Source of the DNA: Bondarzewia mesenterica
Lineage: Eukaryota > Basidiomycota > Agaricomycetes > Russulales > Bondarzewiaceae
Assembly (NCBI GenBank): GCA_004802705.1
Contig: SGPL01000151.1
Coordinates: 1 to 61,549, forward strand
DNA length: 61,549 nt
Direction: 5' to 3'
Shown piece after piece: positions 57,912 through 61,549 of the stretch. A program made the position numbers and the translations under genes. Every line of letters starts with the position of its first letter. The stretch's first letter is position 1. A model generated the notes under the pieces. The model made no database searches. It was not told the DNA's origin and worked only from the letters and a program-made list of their open reading frames with translations.

Positions 57912-60430
57912 ATGTCAATTCATGAGCCTGGCGATGAGGAACATGAGCCTCTCCTAGCCTCTTTCCCCCCACCAAACTCACGCCCAACACGATCGAGAAG
58001 ATGGTGGAATACTCCGTCTCCAATATGGTTGGTTTCTCCGTGTCTCCTTCGCTGAGCTCACTCACTCCGAACACCCGGCCATCGCTCAGGATATGTCCCG
58101 TTGTACTCATCTCCTCCTTATGCGTCCGTCAACCCTCTCTGCAGCTCTCATGTCTTGTGTGCGGCCACCTCATGTTTGTTTCTTTGGTTGTTTTTTTTTT
58201 TAGCGCGGAATGACACTCGCCCCTCGCGTGGAAGTCTATACTCAGCTAGCGTGCAGAGCACTCCACGGCGACCCCCAAACCACTACTGTCTTCGACATGT
58301 CACTCGACGCAACTCCTTCTTTCGCCATTTCTTCCCACTCTAGTTCCCCCTCATCCAAATACTCTGTGCCCGTCAATCTGCCAGACATATCAACCCTTTT
58401 AATGGATGAATGTTCCGCGGATCCAAAGGTGCAGGCACGCGCAGCGCGCATACAAGCATGTCCGTATCTGCGTTTTTCTTTATCTTCTCCAGTTAACTTC
58501 GTATCCACGGTTCCAGCCGTGAAGACGACAGAGAGCATTCTTAGCGCCGCGACAACAGGATGGCTCAGTCATCTGAGCGACCTGTACGGCCGCAAGAAGA
58601 TCCTTGGTCTTTCCATCTTTGGTGCCCTATTTATGTGTGGTCCAATTCTGTCGATCCATCATGATCTCAATTTTTACTTTCTTCCCACAGGGATTTTGTC
58701 TACATTCTCGTATCAAATACCAAATCGGGTTTCGGTCGACACGGTGAAGCCTTCATCATCACTGCTCCCCTTATCGAAGGCTTCCTTGGTGCGCAGTCCA
58801 CTTACAATGGTCTTACACATGCGTGCGCCTATTCACTTGATGATTCATGCTACGAGATCATGCTGATCTAAATGATGTTGTAGATATGCGACGGATTGCA
58901 CGGCCGATGGCTCTCGAGCTAGGATTTTCTCGATGCTGCAAGGCATGCTCTACGTCGGCCTGGCGTCTGGCCCTTGGGTATGCTCCCCTCACGCTCACTA
59001 TGGTCATCAGATTCTGATTTGTGAACCCCTCAGCTGAACGGTATAGTTCTCAACGTTTTTGGCAATAGCACAACGGCGACCCTTTTCATGCTTGCTATCG
59101 CTATCGCGATCACGAATCTATTTTTCGTCCTCTTCGTCGTCCCCGAATCCCTGGCTCCTGATCGCCGCCTCTCCCACTCACCTTCTTACTTGCACGAGCG
59201 CACACCCTCCCTCACACGAGACAAGTCTGCCAAGGCTGTCGTCAAACGGACGTTTGCCCTCGTGACCACCCAATTTTTGCGACCCGTGGCGCTATTTGTT
59301 CCAAGGAGGCTGGAGGGCAGAAGAGGCCGGAATTGGAACCTGACCTTGACGGGCCTAACATTGTTTATCTACGTGTTATCGATTGTAGGCAGTTTCTCAG
59401 GCTGTCGATAGGCGGGTTGTTGACGGCTGACTTTCTTTCAGCAAGTGTATAATCTCAAGTACTTGTATGTCCGACATGTCTATGGTTGGACGAGCGAGCA
59501 GGTACGTACCCCTACATACTCACCGTCACGGGGCTTAAGTAAATGGCTGCTACATCTCATATCTAGCTCGGATATTACATGTCGCTCCTCTGGATCACCC
59601 GTGCCATGACTTTGCTCCTCATTCTTCCAGGTATCATTCATCCTTGTCCCTTCTTGTCCCTTTATAATTTGCCACCCGATGCTAATGTACTGTCTTAGCC
59701 GTCCTGACCTATTTTTCCCCCGATCGCAACAAAACCTCCGCACACTCTACTCCGGAGAACCTCGCATCCGCGCTTCGTTTTGATCAACGCATCGCAATGA
59801 TCTCCTTCTTCACGGACGCATCCGCCAACGCTCTCGTGTCCATCTCGCCCACCTCTTCACAAGCCCTCTTCATACTCTTTACATCACTCAACTCGCTCAC
59901 CAGCGGCGGCAACCCTGCGCTCAACTCGCTCGGGGCGGTGAGTCTGCAAGCGATGGGAAGGGGTCGAGAGATTGGGCTAGTGTTTGGCGCGATGGGGATC
60001 GTCAATGCCGTTGGACACATCATTGCAGTGTGTCCTTTTCAATTTACTCTCGTTCGATAATCCTCAAATCTCGTCGTGTTCTATTTTTGTGCTTCTGTAG
60101 CCCGGGATCTACGCAGCCATCTATGGAGCGACCGTCGCTGACTTCCCGAAGATGATCTTCGTAATGAGCGCCTTCCTGCTCTACATTGCCGTCGCGATGC
60201 TCGCGCGGATACGGCCGTCCATCGATGTGCAGCCTTCCGAGGCGGAAATTGGAAATGCCTACCATGGTGAAGACGGGGATGGTGAAGGCTCGAGTCTAAG
60301 TGGGGAGGGCACAGAAACAGAGAGCGATCGTGGGCGGTCAAGGAAGAGGGACGACGATCGTCTGTCCATTCAGGCGGAGCGTGTCAGGCGATCGTCAATC
60401 ATCTTGTCGGTCTCGGAGGAGACTTTGTAG
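57912..60430 (+). CDS. Major facilitator superfamily transporter
   Basis: Multi-exon gene for a 12-helix-type membrane transporter. The cytosolic N-terminus (MSIHEPGDEEHEPLLA) is acidic with a dileucine-like LL. ATG 57825 is in frame upstream, but a TATA box lies just before it. An intron at about 58019-58202 leads to MTLAPRVEVYTQLACRALH. Motif A is clear: GWLSHLSDLYGRKKILGLSIFGALF. Helices follow in LLQGMLYVGLASGPW-like, NVFGNSTTATLFMLAIAIAIT, FVLFVVPESLA, GLTLFIYVLSI and HVYGWTSEQLGYYMSLLW. A late helix region has NSLGAVSLQAMGRGREIGL and FGAMGIVNAVGHIIAPGIYAA. The tail is charged and Ser-rich. No substrate can be inferred. It shares a divergent promoter with the CANIN gene. Confidence 0.8.
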
Positions 60431-60749
60431 AAGACAGGTATGATAGTAGGTTCTAGCTATGATTTTTGGAGGAATTTGGAGGGACTCAGGACCATGTTCA
60501 TTCTGTTGTATGTTTTTGACCTTGTACATATCACTCCTCACTCCTCTCGCGCTTTCCTGACCTGACCGATGGTCGGGCGAGATATCTACATGATGGGTTC
60601 CAAATTCCCTGTGACTCGGAATGGATTTGATAAAAGATTGGCTCAAATAACACGTGCGAGCAGACGTAACTTGTCACGGTCACGGCTGCTACTACCTGAA
60701 ACGCTGATAGTACTGACTTGTCCGTGCATGCCGCTAGCGCTGTAGAGGC

Positions 60750-61549
60750 ATGCCCAACAACTATGTTTTCTCCCTCCAACCGACCTTCACCCAGGGCCTC
60801 ATATTAGGCCAGCTTTCTATACTCATCCTCCTCTCTCTCATCCTCAAATATCTTTTCCTCGATTCGACCCCAGGACGCACGCACGAGCGATCGTCCTATC
60901 CACCCCGCGACGCGTCGGTGGCAGCAGCGTCTCTGCACCAGCGCAAAGGGTCGCACGAGGTGAGGTCGGACGATAGGGTTCCGGATGGTGCGCCAGAGTC
61001 AACGGAGTGGTTCAATGCGATGCTGCATCAGGTGCGTCGCGACATCCGGCACACGTCCTTACATTCCATCTGCGACACGGGTGAGCTCTGAACGTCGGCT
61101 TTTTGAGTGCAGATTGTAAACGCGTATAGATCAAAACTACGGGATGATCTCCTGGGCCCAGAGGGAGACGAGGTGTCGCGGAAGCGGGTGGAGGAATTCG
61201 CGAACCGGGTCAGGCCGCCTGGATTTTTGGTCAGTGGCTTCCCATCTTGTCGCATTGTACGCACTTCCAAACTCGACGACGTTTCTGACTCGCGTCTTCA
61301 TCAGGACACGATCCAAATTCACTCGGTCGACTTGGGGATCTCAGCTCCGAGACTATCAAACGCGCGCGCGCGACCTCTAGAATCATGTCAATCCGTACGA
61401 GCACCTCCCTTCTGTCTTCGCAGTGCATGACACAGTGACGACTGACTGCTGCACTTGAACAGCAAACCGAGTTCGACATGACGTATACCGACACGATCTC
61501 TGTCTCGCTGTCAACCGCGTACCTCTTTAACTACCCCCTCCCTTCCTTC
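60750..61549 (+). CDS. MMM1: MMM1, ERMES tether subunit (5' part, cut by window end)
   Basis: Endoplasmic-reticulum membrane subunit of the ERMES complex, which links ER to mitochondria and carries lipids through its SMP domain. ATG 60750 starts MPNNYVFSLQPTFTQGL, then a transmembrane helix (GQLSILILLSLILKYLFL) and a Ser/Arg-rich linker. STEWFNAMLHQ joins across an intron to IVNAYRSKLRDDLLGPEGDEV and FANRVRPPGFL. The next exon begins DTIQIHSVDLGISAPRLSNAR. After one more intron QTEFDMTYTDTISVSLSTAYL continues to the window end in frame. The rest of the SMP domain lies beyond 61549. The sequence pattern matches fungal MMM1 closely. Confidence 0.95.

Noticed and set aside
1..61549. CRISPR arrays or bacterial operons
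   Set aside because: No regularly spaced direct repeats. The introns and gene families are eukaryotic.

Overview
The window is nuclear DNA from a filamentous basidiomycete, most likely an Agaricomycete (mushroom-forming fungus). The evidence is dense protein genes on both strands, many introns of about 50-65 bases with GT..AG ends, little space between genes, one intron-bearing tRNA gene, and families typical of this class: BTB proteins, a small secreted cysteine-poor protein, Zn2Cys6 factors, RAX2 and a long-tailed SUV39-type methyltransferase. Single N bases cluster at 16.6-19.7 kb and occur at 38.4 kb, so this is draft sequence. Exon ends were read by eye. CDS spans below run from start codon to stop codon and include introns.

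Layout. 0.2-5.2 kb: a BTB/POZ protein and a Spc97/Spc98-family gamma-tubulin complex component (both +). 5.5-16.6 kb: a replication and recombination block with CDC6 (-), a small PY-motif membrane protein (+), SPO11 (-), a small KEN-box protein (+) and DBF4 (+). 17-18.1 kb: a secreted protein (-), then a gene-poor stretch. 21.2-24.6 kb: a tandem Zn2Cys6 factor with an integrase-like zinc motif (+), convergent with a PDP-type PP2C phosphatase (-). 24.6-27.5 kb: no supported gene. 27.5-34.4 kb: S-adenosylmethionine decarboxylase (-), a DUF1279 mitochondrial protein (+), a 93-residue RPEL-repeat protein (-), a serine-rich coiled-coil protein (-) and a small complex I-type subunit (+). 35.7-44.2 kb: RAX2 with a C-terminal SH3 domain (+), REI1 (-) and a second PDP-type phosphatase (-). 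44.9-45.7 kb: a small inverted-repeat transposable element. 45.8-52.3 kb: a SUV39/Clr4-type H3K9 methyltransferase (-) and the ATP synthase OSCP subunit (-). 52.6 kb: tRNA-Gly(TCC). 53.1-61.5 kb: a CANIN-domain (SMC5/6-associated) protein (-), an MFS transporter (+) and the 5' part of MMM1 (+).

How the genes fit together. CDC6 loads MCM helicase, DBF4 activates the Cdc7 kinase that fires origins, and SPO11 makes meiotic breaks, a step that in yeast also depends on Dbf4-Cdc7. CDC6, DBF4 and the small protein between SPO11 and DBF4 all carry KEN degrons. CDC6, DBF4 and the CANIN gene have ACGCGT (MluI cell-cycle box) sites upstream. OSCP, DUF1279, the complex I-type subunit and MMM1 all concern mitochondria but are scattered. 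The observations most worth following are the KEN-box replication/meiosis neighbourhood, the Zn2Cys6-Zn2Cys6-H2C2 protein, the RAX2-SH3 fusion, the PIP-box-like CANIN protein and the new inverted-repeat element.
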